This document shows positions 1-7,217 of a stretch of DNA of 9,606 nucleotides, one piece after another. Numbering within the stretch: position 1 is the stretch's first letter; the number at the start of each line of letters is the position of its first letter. The DNA is from Acidobacteriaceae bacterium (GTDB taxonomy: Bacteria > Acidobacteriota > Terriglobia > Terriglobales > Acidobacteriaceae), in contig PLUJ01000122.1 in assembly GCA_003165455.1 (NCBI GenBank), forward strand, positions 51,844-61,449. Reading direction: 5' to 3'. Under the pieces are notes generated by a model. The model was given only the letters and a program-made list of their open reading frames with translations. It did not search any database and was not told the origin of the DNA. The position numbers were made by a program, and so were the translations under genes.

Positions 1-1091
1 CGTTCCTCAAACGATGCGGAAGCGTTAGCCTCCACCAGGTTCACCGTACATCCTCCGAAGCCGCCACCCGTCATGCGAGCGCCATGCACCCCGGTGCTGG
101 ACGAGGCGAGTTCAACCAGCAGATCCAATTCTTTGCAACTCACCTGATAGTCATCGCGCAGGCTGGCGTGCGAGCGGTACATCAAATTGCCGAAGCCCTT
201 GGCATCCCCAGTCTGAAGTGCCTTTGCGGCCGCCAGGACCCTTTCATTTTCCGTGACCACATGGCGGCAACGGCGATAGACCACCTCTGGAAGCGCGTCC
301 TTATAAACCTCGAGTTCAGCCGCTTGAACATCCCGCAATGCGCGGACTGCCGGCAGAAGCGTCTGCAACAGCCTCACTCCCTCTTCGCATTCTTCTCGTC
401 GGCGGTTGTACTCTCCCGAAGAGTGTTCATGTCGAACCATGCTGTTGCATACCACCAGGCGCAAATGGTGAGGAATGGGAAGTAGTTGATGTTGGAGAGA
501 ACGGCAATCCAGCATGAGCGCATGCCCCGCTTCTCCAAAAACGGTAATGAACTGGTCCATGATGCCGCAGAGCGTACCAGCGTATTCATGCTCCGCCTTC
601 TGACATAGCTTTACGAGATCCAGTTTAGGAACGTCCCTCCCCGAAATCATCGCCAGAGCAAGCGCCAGCGCCACTTCCAGAGAAGCCGAAGAACTTAACC
701 CAGCCCCAATCGGAACCTCCCCGTGAATCATCAGATTCGCCCCACACAGATCGTATCCGCTCTTTTGCAAGACTGCCGCCACGCCGCGAACAAAGTCGCT
801 CCAGTGTTTCCTCGGCGGTCCGTCCAACTCGTCGAGCAAGAGCGTTATGCTCTCGTCAAAGCGATCGGAGTAGGCTTCCAGAGTGCGATCCTCGCGCTTC
901 GCTGCCGCAATCCAGGTGTAAAGACCGATGGCGGCCGGCATCACGAATCCGTCGTTGTAGTCTGTGTGTTCTCCGATCACGTTAACCCGACCCGGTGCGC
1001 GGAAAATACGCGGGCTGGCGTGGAACATTTTCCGGAAGCGAGCCGCTAACCCTTCCGCTTTGGATTCCGATTTCAGCCGACTGGATTTCAT
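1..1091 (-). CDS. galK: Galactokinase, C-terminus cut off by window edge
   Basis: Cytoplasmic GHMP-family kinase that phosphorylates alpha-D-galactose to galactose-1-phosphate, the first committed step of the Leloir pathway. Translating the minus strand from the ATG at 1091-1089 gives 363 uninterrupted codons to the window edge. All three family signatures are in the same frame: GRVNVIGEHTDYNDG (residues about 34-48, with the catalytic-site Arg35), the phosphate-binding GEVPIGAGLSSSAS loop (about 124-137), and GARMTGGGFGGC (around Met340). GIMDQF carries the expected catalytic-base Asp179. Known galactokinases are about 380-390 residues, so roughly 20-30 C-terminal residues lie outside the window. 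The ATG at 1091 is the first Met after the in-frame upstream stop; GGGAGAG lies about 12 nt before it, a slightly distant ribosome site. No other gal gene is visible, and the gene is divergent from the propeller gene at 1461. Family assignment is very secure. Confidence 0.97.
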   Translation of the reverse strand, partial: MKSSRLKSESKAEGLAARFRKMFHASPRIFRAPGRVNVIGEHTDYNDGFVMPAAIGLYTWIAAAKREDRTLEAYSDRFDESITLLLDELDGPPRKHWSDFVRGVAAVLQKSGYDLCGANLMIHGEVPIGAGLSSSASLEVALALALAMISGRDVPKLDLVKLCQKAEHEYAGTLCGIMDQFITVFGEAGHALMLDCRSLQHQLLPIPHHLRLVVCNSMVRHEHSSGEYNRRREECEEGVRLLQTLLPAVRALRDVQAAELEVYKDALPEVVYRRCRHVVTENERVLAAAKALQTGDAKGFGNLMYRSHASLRDDYQVSCKELDLLVELASSSTGVHGARMTGGGFGGCTVNLVEANASASFEE

Positions 1092-1116
1092 AGCCTGTTC
1101 GTGCTCTCCCGGATAC

Positions 1117-1130
1117 CCCAGCCTGCTGGG
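1117..1130 (-). repeat. Small hairpin in the galK leader
   Basis: CCCAGC-CT-GCTGGG is a perfect 6-bp inverted repeat with a 2-nt centre (realistically a shorter stem with a larger loop). It lies about 25 nt before the galK start codon and is flanked by the palindrome GGGAACCC (1128-1135). In the transcript it could fold near the ribosome-binding region. No T-run follows, so it is not an evident terminator. Confidence 0.35.
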
Positions 1131-1277
1131 AACCCTGCACCCCAAGGAATTGTGCTCCAGTATCTTTCGAAAATCTGCATGATCCTGTACCCGGGAAGCG
1201 CGATCTTTTCTTTCCTCCGAACCAGCTTAGCCCTCGCCTGTATTTTTTGGGAAGAATGCAGATCCTACACGGGAGCG

Positions 1278-1307
1278 CTTATGCCCGTTGTCCCACTCTC
1301 GTGTCAT
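1278..1307 (-). promoter_or_regulatory. Candidate sigma-70-type promoter for galK
   Basis: On the minus strand ATGACA (1307-1302, five of six matches to TTGACA) is followed after 18 nt by CATAAG (1283-1278, four of six matches to TATAAT). Transcription would start near 1271, giving a galK leader of about 180 nt. This is a visual consensus match only; such matches occur by chance in a region of this size. Confidence 0.3.
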
Positions 1308-1363
1308 CTCGATAAGGTAAGTTCGGACAGGAGTGGGCCACGTTAAGCCCGCGCCTTTTTTTC

Positions 1364-1388
1364 GCGGAAAGGCACATAGCGGAAAGGC
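1364..1388. repeat. Direct repeat GCGGAAAGGC, two copies 15 bp apart
   Basis: GCGGAAAGGC occurs exactly at 1364-1373 and 1379-1388, separated by ACATA. It lies about 75-95 bp upstream of the TTG start at 1461. Tandem 10-mers at about 1.5 helical turns can be regulator half-sites, but the sequence matches no operator I know. The first copy also forms a partial inverted repeat with GCCTTT at 1353-1358. Confidence 0.35.
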
Positions 1389-1449
1389 TTCCTATCGCTT
1401 CAGGGCTAGTTTATGAGCATTCTTTTCCAGTAAACTGGCTACCCATCGA

Positions 1450-1463
1450 GGGATCGCCGCTTG
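1450..1463 (+). promoter_or_regulatory. Ribosome-binding site deciding a TTG start
   Basis: The sequence GAGGGATCGCCGC directly precedes TTG at 1461. The purine-rich GAGGGA sits about 7 nt from TTG. In this frame there is no ATG or GTG between the stop at 1431-1433 and TTG, and the signal peptide begins immediately after it, so TTG is the best supported start. Confidence 0.7.
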
Positions 1464-4400
1464 CAAAAGTTCAATTCGTGTTTTGGCCGTTTCGTTATCT
1501 GGATTTTTCTCGTTCTATTCGCCGGTTTGGCAATTGCCCAGTCCGTTCCTTCGGAACTCGTAAATGGGTTCAAATGGCGACTGATCGGGCCATTCCGTGG
1601 CGGTCGTGTAGTTGCGGTAGCGGGTGTGCCGGGCGATTCCACGACTTTTTATTTCGGAGCCGTCAATGGAGGCATCTGGAAAACCACCGATGCAGGCACT
1701 GTCTGGAAGCCGATCTTCGACAACCAGCCGGTCGGGTCGATCGGAGCAATCGCGGTCGCGCCATCCGATCCCAAGACCATCTACGCCGGAACCGGCGAGT
1801 CCGATATTCGTTCCGACCTTTCTTCCGGAAACGGTGCCTACAAGTCAACAGATGCAGGCTCTACCTGGACGCATATCGGATTGGATGACACGCGCCAGAT
1901 AAGTCGGATCGTAATCGATCCGCAAAATCCGAACATCGTGTACGTTGGTGCCCTCGGTCACGCCTACGGACCAAATGAACAGCGCGGAGTTTACAAATCC
2001 GTCGACGGAGGCACCCACTGGACCAAGGTTCTTGATGAGGGGCCCGAGATCGGCATTTCAGATTTGGCGATCTGCTCCGGCAATTCACGACTGCTATTTG
2101 CCGGCGCATGGCATACTCACCGCCCTCCCTGGAGCACCTATGCCCCGATTGACGGGCCAGGCGGAGGCCTCTATCGATCGCAAGATGCTGGAAAAACATG
2201 GTCCCGCATAACAGACCGCGGACTCCCCGAAGGGGACTGGGGCCGGATCGGTATTGCCGTCGCGCCAGATGGCAGGCGGATCTACGCGCTCATTGAAGCG
2301 AAAAAATCGGGCCTCTATCGTTCGGATGACGGAGGCGACACTTGGACTTTGGAAAACGCAGACCCGCGCCTCACCAGCCGGGCATGGTATTTCAACAGCA
2401 TCACGGTTGACCCTACCAATCCCGAGGTCATCTACGTCCCGAATGTAGCTCTTTACCGGTCAGAAGATGGCGGAAAGACAATTTCAATTGTCCGCGGCGC
2501 GCCCGGCGGCGATGATTACCATCAGATTTGGATTGATCCAAAAAATTCCGAGAGCATGGTGCTCGGAACCGATCAGGGGACCACCATCAGTCTGGACCGC
2601 GGCCAAACTTGGTCTACATGGTACAACCAGCCCACGGCGCAGCTCTATCACGTGATCACCGATAATCAGTTCCCGTACATTGTTTATGGCGCTCAACAGG
2701 ATAGCGGAAGCGCTGCGGTTCCAAGCCGTACCGATCACGGCCAAATCACTCCCCGCGATTGGTTTCCGGCAGGCGGCAGTGAAAGCGGATACATGGCGCC
2801 GGATCCCAAGGATCCAAACATTATTTATCTAAGCGGAGCTTATGGCAGCGTTGACCGCTTCGATAAACGTACGTCATCCAGCCAAAACGTCACTCCGTGG
2901 CCCGTGCAGACCTTTGGTACCGAAATCAATTTCCGAAAATACCGCGACCCTTGGACACCCGTCCTGCTTTTCTCCCCCGCTGATTCGACGACGCTCTATC
3001 TCGGCACGCAATACGTGATGAAGACTGTCGATGGCGGCCTCCACTGGCAAACCATCAGTCCCGATCTCACAGGGTCAATTCCATCCTCCGCGATCACGCG
3101 GCAGCCAGGTCCGCCGGCCATCGACAAGGCGGAACAAAATGGATACGGCGTCGTGTTCACCATTGCTCCCTCACCACTTGATCGCAATCTGATCTGGGCC
3201 GGAAGCGATACCGGATTAATCCATCTCACTCGTGATGGAGGAAATAACTGGAAAGACGTCACGCCGCAGGGACTTTCGCCATGGAGCAAGATATCGTTCA
3301 TCGAAGCGTCCCACTTCGATCCCGCTGTCACCTATGCCGCCGTGGATCGCAGTCGGCTCGATGATCGCACTCCTTATCTTTATCGAACCCGCGACGACGG
3401 CGCTACCTGGCAGCCCATTACGGATGGCATTTCAGCTCCCGCTTTTCTTCGGGTCATTCGCGAAGATCCTGAGAAAAAAGGATTGCTTTTCGCCGGAACA
3501 GAATTTGGCGTATACGTTTCGTTCGACGATGGCGGCCACTGGCAATCCTTGCAACTCAATCTCCCCGTCACTTCCGTTCGAGACCTTTATATCCATGGCG
3601 ACGATCTTGTGATCGCCACCCATGGCCGTTCTTTCTGGATTCTCGACAACATCACGCCTCTGCGGCAGGTATCCCAGGCCCAACAAGCCGTAGCGTTTTG
3701 GCTGTACCAACCTGCTCCATCTTTCCGCATCGATAACGATTCTTTCCCCGGAACTCCGCTTCCACCCGAGGAACCGACCGCGGAAAATCCTCCCGCAGGA
3801 GCCATGATTGATTATTTTCTGAAGGCGCCCGCCGCCAACGTCAAGCTGGAATTTTTCGATTCGCAGGGCAATCTAGTGCGCCAATTCTCCTCGGAGGATC
3901 AGCCTCCGCAAAAACATGCGGCGGTTGCGATCGCCGAGCGCTGGTTTCCAAAACCTGAAATTCTCGAAAAAACTCCGGGGTTACACCGCTTTGTTTGGAA
4001 TCTTACGTGGGGTAGTCCTGCGGGAGCCAACGCAACTGCCGGCTCTGAGCACAGCAGCTCCGGCGGTCCAGAAGTTGTACCGGGAGTCTACAACGTGCAA
4101 CTTACCGTAAACGGAGTCGTGCAGAATAAAACCCTGAAAGTGATGCTGGATCCGCGATCACCGGCGACTCCTGAGATACTTCAGCAACAGCTGCAACTCA
4201 GCCGCCAGATATTTTCTGAAACTCTCGAAGCCCGCCGCGCGCTTGCCGAGATCGCCTCAGTACAAAAACAATTAGCCGACATCGAGCAAAAGCCCGCTAC
4301 GCAAAAGTCGACTCTCAGTTCGGTTCTCGCCCAAGTTCAAGCAGAAATGTCGGAAATCATAGCTAAGCCGGAGCCTGCTCCCGGGCAGCCACGCGGATTG

Positions 4401-4646
4401 CGTGATGCCTATTCCGATTTAGACTCAGCATTGTCCGTCGTCGAAAGTGGAGATCGCGCTACACCTTCGCAGGCCATTGCTGTTTACAATCAGTCCAGTC
4501 CAGAAGTCAAAGCAGCTATTGCGGAATGGAGCCACTACAAAACAGACCGGCTTCCCCAACTTAATCGCAAATTGGTCGAAGAGCATCTCGCTCCCGTCGC
4601 CATCTCGGAAATCGAACAAGGCGTTGAATATCTGATGTCACGCTAA
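1461..4646 (+). CDS. Secreted Asp-box beta-propeller protein, VPS10/sortilin-like (BNR repeat) family
   Basis: A 1,061-residue exported protein of unknown precise function. The N-terminus has a Sec signal peptide: hydrophobic core at residues 11-25 and a likely cut after AIA at 26. Residues about 40-730 hold eleven Asp-boxes (S/T-x-D-x-G-x-x-W) at 75, 129, 180, 240, 288, 334, 377, 522, 590, 643 and 687; the box at 334 has Ile instead of Trp. This density is typical of the VPS10/xyloglucanase-like BNR propellers annotated as glycosyl hydrolase or VPS10-domain protein in Acidobacteriota, Gemmatimonadota and Bacteroidota. Residues about 775-898 look like a beta-sandwich of the FlgD/Ig-like kind (PPAGAMIDYFLK, PGVYNVQLTVNG). 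Residues 903-1061 are helical and Gln/Glu-rich. No C-terminal anchor or sorting motif is seen. Asp-boxes mark the fold, not catalysis, so hydrolase activity is unproven; a peptide- or glycan-binding role is equally possible. Length is usual for this family. Confidence 0.9.
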   Translation: MQKFNSCFGRFVIWIFLVLFAGLAIAQSVPSELVNGFKWRLIGPFRGGRVVAVAGVPGDSTTFYFGAVNGGIWKTTDAGTVWKPIFDNQPVGSIGAIAVAPSDPKTIYAGTGESDIRSDLSSGNGAYKSTDAGSTWTHIGLDDTRQISRIVIDPQNPNIVYVGALGHAYGPNEQRGVYKSVDGGTHWTKVLDEGPEIGISDLAICSGNSRLLFAGAWHTHRPPWSTYAPIDGPGGGLYRSQDAGKTWSRITDRGLPEGDWGRIGIAVAPDGRRIYALIEAKKSGLYRSDDGGDTWTLENADPRLTSRAWYFNSITVDPTNPEVIYVPNVALYRSEDGGKTISIVRGAPGGDDYHQIWIDPKNSESMVLGTDQGTTISLDRGQTWSTWYNQPTAQLYHVITDNQFPYIVYGAQQDSGSAAVPSRTDHGQITPRDWFPAGGSESGYMAPDPKDPNIIYLSGAYGSVDRFDKRTSSSQNVTPWPVQTFGTEINFRKYRDPWTPVLLFSPADSTTLYLGTQYVMKTVDGGLHWQTISPDLTGSIPSSAITRQPGPPAIDKAEQNGYGVVFTIAPSPLDRNLIWAGSDTGLIHLTRDGGNNWKDVTPQGLSPWSKISFIEASHFDPAVTYAAVDRSRLDDRTPYLYRTRDDGATWQPITDGISAPAFLRVIREDPEKKGLLFAGTEFGVYVSFDDGGHWQSLQLNLPVTSVRDLYIHGDDLVIATHGRSFWILDNITPLRQVSQAQQAVAFWLYQPAPSFRIDNDSFPGTPLPPEEPTAENPPAGAMIDYFLKAPAANVKLEFFDSQGNLVRQFSSEDQPPQKHAAVAIAERWFPKPEILEKTPGLHRFVWNLTWGSPAGANATAGSEHSSSGGPEVVPGVYNVQLTVNGVVQNKTLKVMLDPRSPATPEILQQQLQLSRQIFSETLEARRALAEIASVQKQLADIEQKPATQKSTLSSVLAQVQAEMSEIIAKPEPAPGQPRGLRDAYSDLDSALSVVESGDRATPSQAIAVYNQSSPEVKAAIAEWSHYKTDRLPQLNRKLVEEHLAPVAISEIEQGVEYLMSR

Positions 4647-4660
4647 GACAAAAATCTTTC

Positions 4661-4671
4661 CCGTTCAACGG
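4661..4671. repeat. Short dyad CCGTT-C-AACGG after the propeller gene
   Basis: A perfect 5-bp dyad with a single central base, 15 bp after the stop at 4646. The centre is too tight for a normal hairpin and no T-run follows. It could be a protein-binding site for the downstream gene or chance. Confidence 0.25.
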
Positions 4672-4706
4672 TATTTCGGCTATGACCCGTCCGATATATT
4701 GCGAAG

Positions 4707-4742
4707 TGCCCCTGCAAAGTCAGTAGAATCACGACAGGGGCA
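4707..4742 (+). repeat. Perfect 8-bp inverted repeat in the CHASE3 gene leader
   Basis: TGCCCCTG (4707-4714) and CAGGGGCA (4735-4742) are exact inverted copies separated by 20 nt, ending 28 nt before the ATG at 4771. A TATATT hexamer at 4695-4700 would, if it is a -10 box, start transcription near 4707 and place this stem-loop at the 5' end of the mRNA. No good -35 element accompanies it. The repeat has no T-run and is unlikely to be a terminator. Operator or leader structure are both possible. Confidence 0.45.
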
Positions 4743-4770
4743 TCTGAGCCTCACGGGAAGGGCGAGACCG

Positions 4771-5670
4771 ATGATTCGAAAAGCTGCTGTGCAAATAGGA
4801 ATTCCCGCGCTACTCGCTTTCATGGCATGGAATGCATACCTTGTAGTCAACCATTTAAAACTGATGCAGAACATTTCTTCGCTTACGCTGGAAAGCTCCG
4901 CCATCCAGGCTGATCTGTCGACCGTATTGAGAGACCTCACCGACATGGAAACCGGGCAGCGCGGATTTCTCCTCACCGGAAATTCCGCGTACTTACAGCC
5001 CTACACCGATGCCAGGAACAAACTCGAAACAGATTTCTCGCATCTTCGGCAAGGGCTTGCTCACCGCTCCAGCGACGCCCAAACGGCCGAGTCGCAACTC
5101 GAGTCGGTCGCTAAGTCGAAACAGGCCGAAATGGAACGGTCCATAACGCTGCGTCAACAGGGATACCGCCATCGTGCATTCATGCTTGTGGATACCGGTG
5201 AAGGCAAGGGTGAGATGGATCAGATTCGCGGAATCGTGTCTACTCTGTTCTCAGCCGAGAGCGACAATTTCGCCAGGCTTGATGCGGAAAGAGGCATCGC
5301 ACTAAAAAAGCTATTGTCGACAACTCTTCTGGTGAATGCCGCGATGTTTATGCTCGCCGCATTTCTATTCGTGCTGATTCGTCACATCTGGCGGTTGCTG
5401 CGAGAAGAAGCCTCCCAGAGTAGAAAAGAATTAACTGTGCGGGACAGTAAACTGGAAAGACTTACCTCCGCGCTTTCCGGCCCGGCTCGCTCCAATATCA
5501 CCGCTATCAATACCAATTCGCGTCTGCTTCTGGAGAATTATGGTGGCTTTCTTCCGCGGCAGGGCCAGGAATATGCCGAGCAAATGAAAGAAGCTGCGGC
5601 ACAAATGGAGCTACTCCGGCAAGATCTAGTGGACGGCGGAAACTCTAAAGAAGATGAAAAGGCAGCTTAG
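4771..5670 (+). CDS. CHASE3-domain membrane sensor with a degenerate HisKA-like tail and no kinase domain
   Basis: A 299-residue inner-membrane protein. Transmembrane segment 1 is at about 8-27. A periplasmic CHASE3 helical sensor spans about 40-175, with the hallmark DMETGQRGFLLTGN at 58-71. Transmembrane segment 2 is at about 182-203. A cytoplasmic linker helix follows, then residues 228-288 resemble the two dimerisation helices of phytochrome-type histidine kinases: RLLLENYGGFLPRQGQEYAE (251-270) matches the usual LLLE-YG-x-L-x-x-x-G-x-EY pattern. Where such kinases carry the phospho-accepting His (S-H-D-L-x-x-P-L) this protein reads S236-G237-P-A, so it should not autophosphorylate. It ends 11 residues after the helices without an ATPase domain, and the 86 bp before the next gene cannot encode one. 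It may sense a ligand and signal by pairing with another kinase, or be a remnant. Start: ATG at 4771 has GGAAGGG about 8-9 nt upstream; an in-frame TTG at 4699 gives a 24-residue polar extension and overlaps the inverted repeat. Confidence 0.85.
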   Translation: MIRKAAVQIGIPALLAFMAWNAYLVVNHLKLMQNISSLTLESSAIQADLSTVLRDLTDMETGQRGFLLTGNSAYLQPYTDARNKLETDFSHLRQGLAHRSSDAQTAESQLESVAKSKQAEMERSITLRQQGYRHRAFMLVDTGEGKGEMDQIRGIVSTLFSAESDNFARLDAERGIALKKLLSTTLLVNAAMFMLAAFLFVLIRHIWRLLREEASQSRKELTVRDSKLERLTSALSGPARSNITAINTNSRLLLENYGGFLPRQGQEYAEQMKEAAAQMELLRQDLVDGGNSKEDEKAA

Positions 5671-5687
5671 CACCTTAAAATCTGCAC

Positions 5688-5701
5688 GCTGCCGGGGCAG
5701 C
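5688..5701 (+). terminator. Weak hairpin after the CHASE3 gene
   Basis: GCTGCC-GG-GGCAGC forms a GC-rich stem 17 nt after the stop codon. The following bases (AACTTGTCACGG) are not a T-run, so an intrinsic terminator is doubtful. It may only slow or attenuate read-through into the oxidoreductase gene. Confidence 0.25.
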
Positions 5702-5756
5702 AACTTGTCACGGTTATCTTCTATCCGGCGTTAGTATAAGAATGTGGTGATTTTCG

Positions 5757-7196
5757 ATGAGCCGTAAGGCTTGCGTAATTGGTGCCGGTCCAAATGGATT
5801 GGCAGCGGCTATCGTTCTGGCTCAAGCCGGACTTCAAGTCGACGTACTGGAAGCTGAACCGACGCCCGGCGGCGCCGCTCGCACCCTCGAACTAACCCTG
5901 CCCGGGTTTCGGCATGATTTCGGCTCGGCCGTCTATCCGCTCGGCGCAGGTTCTCCATTTTTCTCCTCGCTGCCTTTGGCCGATTACGGCCTGGAATGGA
6001 TTCACTCCCCAGCCGCGCTGGCCCATCCTCTCGACGATGGCACCGCCGTTTTGTTAGAACGGGACTTGGATGCAACCACACATTCCCTCGGGATCGACGG
6101 GCCTGCATGGGACAAGCTCATGCGTCCCTTCGTCGAACGCTGGAGTGAATTGGCTCCAGAAGTTCTGCGCCCCGTTTCATTCTTCCCCAAACATCCATTC
6201 CTGATGGCGCGCTTTGGAATGGTCGCACTTCAGCCTGCCCAAATGCTTGCGCGACGGTTTCGTAGCGAAAGGACGCGCTCTCTCTTCGCAGGCTTGGCCG
6301 CCCATTCCTTCCTCGCGCTCGACGAACCGTTAAGCGCAGCCTTCGCCATCTTGATGGCAGTGCCAGCCCATGCCGTGGGTTGGCCAATCCCCCGTGGCGG
6401 GGCGCAGTCACTCACCAACGCTCTGTGCGGTTATCTCTCCACTTTCGGAGGCACCGTAAAAACCTCCTCGCGGGTAGAGGATTTGTCGGCATTGTCAAAG
6501 CAGTCAAACAATGACTTGCAAAAGTATGACTTATTTCTCTGCGATCTTACTCCAAGACAACTGCTCAAGACTGGCGGAGAAAGCTTATCCCTAGGCTACA
6601 AACGGCGAATGGAGAGCTTCCGCTATGGAGCGGGAGTCTTTAAAGTGGATTATGCGCTGAACTCACCGATTCCCTGGAGAGCCCCAGAGTGCCTTCGGTC
6701 AGCGACCGTCCACCTGGGAGGAACCTTCGAAGAAATTGCCGCCTCAGAAAGATTAGTTCGAAATGGACAGCATCCCGAGCGTCCCTTTGTTCTGCTGGCC
6801 CAGCCCAGCCTGTTCGATAGCTCGCGAGCTCCCGTCGGCAAACACACAGCGTGGGCTTACTGTCATGTGCCGAATGGATCTAAAACAAATATGCTGGAAA
6901 AGTTAGAAGGTCAGATCGAGCGTTTCGCTCCTGGCTTTCGAGATTGCATTCTGGCGCGTCACGTATTCTCTCCCGCAAATCTCGAGAGCATGGACGCAAA
7001 CCTCGTGGGAGGCGATATTGGCGGAGGCGTCATGGACATCCGCCATTTTCTGGCGCGTCCTACATGGAAGCACTATGCTACCTCCGCGGACAATATTTAC
7101 ATCTGCTCGTCTTCTACTCCTCCCGGCGGAGGCGTCCATGGAATGTGCGGCTACCACGCGGCCAAGATGGCGCTGGCGAGACTGAAGCGCGGCTGA
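5757..7196 (+). CDS. FAD-dependent oxidoreductase of the phytoene desaturase/PYROXD2 type
   Basis: A 479-residue flavoprotein of the CrtI/PYROXD2/RetSat superfamily (amine-oxidase-like fold). The Rossmann dinucleotide motif GAGPNG is at 9-14, with the ribose-binding acidic residue Glu32 at the end of strand two, followed by the PGGAAR flavin motif (37-42). The C-terminal FAD-contact region has GGDIGGG (418-424) and TPPGGGVHGMCGYHAA (454-469), which closes the flavin site in this family. No signal peptide or membrane helix is evident, so it is probably cytoplasmic or peripheral. Length (about 480-530 in the family) is normal. The substrate cannot be read from sequence: CrtI relatives desaturate carotenoids, but no carotenoid gene is adjacent and the C-terminal motif is closer to uncharacterised PYROXD2-like proteins. 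The ATG at 5757 is preceded by GGTGA about 6 nt upstream. It lies 86 bp after the CHASE3 gene in the same direction and faces the cold-shock gene. Confidence 0.9.
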   Translation: MSRKACVIGAGPNGLAAAIVLAQAGLQVDVLEAEPTPGGAARTLELTLPGFRHDFGSAVYPLGAGSPFFSSLPLADYGLEWIHSPAALAHPLDDGTAVLLERDLDATTHSLGIDGPAWDKLMRPFVERWSELAPEVLRPVSFFPKHPFLMARFGMVALQPAQMLARRFRSERTRSLFAGLAAHSFLALDEPLSAAFAILMAVPAHAVGWPIPRGGAQSLTNALCGYLSTFGGTVKTSSRVEDLSALSKQSNNDLQKYDLFLCDLTPRQLLKTGGESLSLGYKRRMESFRYGAGVFKVDYALNSPIPWRAPECLRSATVHLGGTFEEIAASERLVRNGQHPERPFVLLAQPSLFDSSRAPVGKHTAWAYCHVPNGSKTNMLEKLEGQIERFAPGFRDCILARHVFSPANLESMDANLVGGDIGGGVMDIRHFLARPTWKHYATSADNIYICSSSTPPGGGVHGMCGYHAAKMALARLKRG

Positions 7197-7198
7197 CC

Positions 7199-7211
7199 AT
7201 TTCCAGGAAAT
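7199..7211. repeat. Palindrome ATTTCC-A-GGAAAT after the oxidoreductase gene
   Basis: A perfect 6-bp dyad around one base begins 3 bp after the stop at 7196. The centre is too short for a stable RNA loop without opening two pairs. It may be a binding site or chance. Confidence 0.25.
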
Positions 7212-7217
7212 TCACGC

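Larger units (their letters stand above)
1092..1460. other. Divergent intergenic region between galK and the propeller gene
   Basis: This 369-bp stretch carries the 5' regions of two divergent genes. Short open frames on the plus strand (for example 1101-1346) have no recognisable protein character. Seen in it: a galK-side promoter candidate (1278-1307), a CCCACTC/GAGTGGG inverted repeat (1292-1337), a hairpin in the galK leader (1117-1130), two copies of GCGGAAAGGC (1364-1388) and a small CCAG-TAAA-CTGG dyad at 1427-1438. I found no convincing -35/-10 pair for the plus-strand gene. Confidence 0.6.

Noticed and set aside
84..485. 133-codon plus-strand reading frame
   Set aside because: It is antisense to galK with no family features; a shadow of the real gene.
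374..589. 71-codon minus-strand reading frame
   Set aside because: It is a shifted frame inside galK, whose own frame is intact and carries all three signatures.
1353..1373. GCCTTT/AAAGGC hairpin with a T-run as a terminator
   Set aside because: The T-run lies in the loop side rather than after the stem, and no gene ends here.
1461..4646. Repeats in the propeller gene as a CRISPR or tandem DNA repeat
   Set aside because: The recurrence is at protein level (Asp-boxes); DNA spacing and sequence are irregular.
4699..4770. TTG start giving a 24-residue N-terminal extension of the CHASE3 protein
   Set aside because: The ATG at 4771 has a good ribosome site and begins directly before the first membrane helix. 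The extension is polar and overlaps the inverted repeat.
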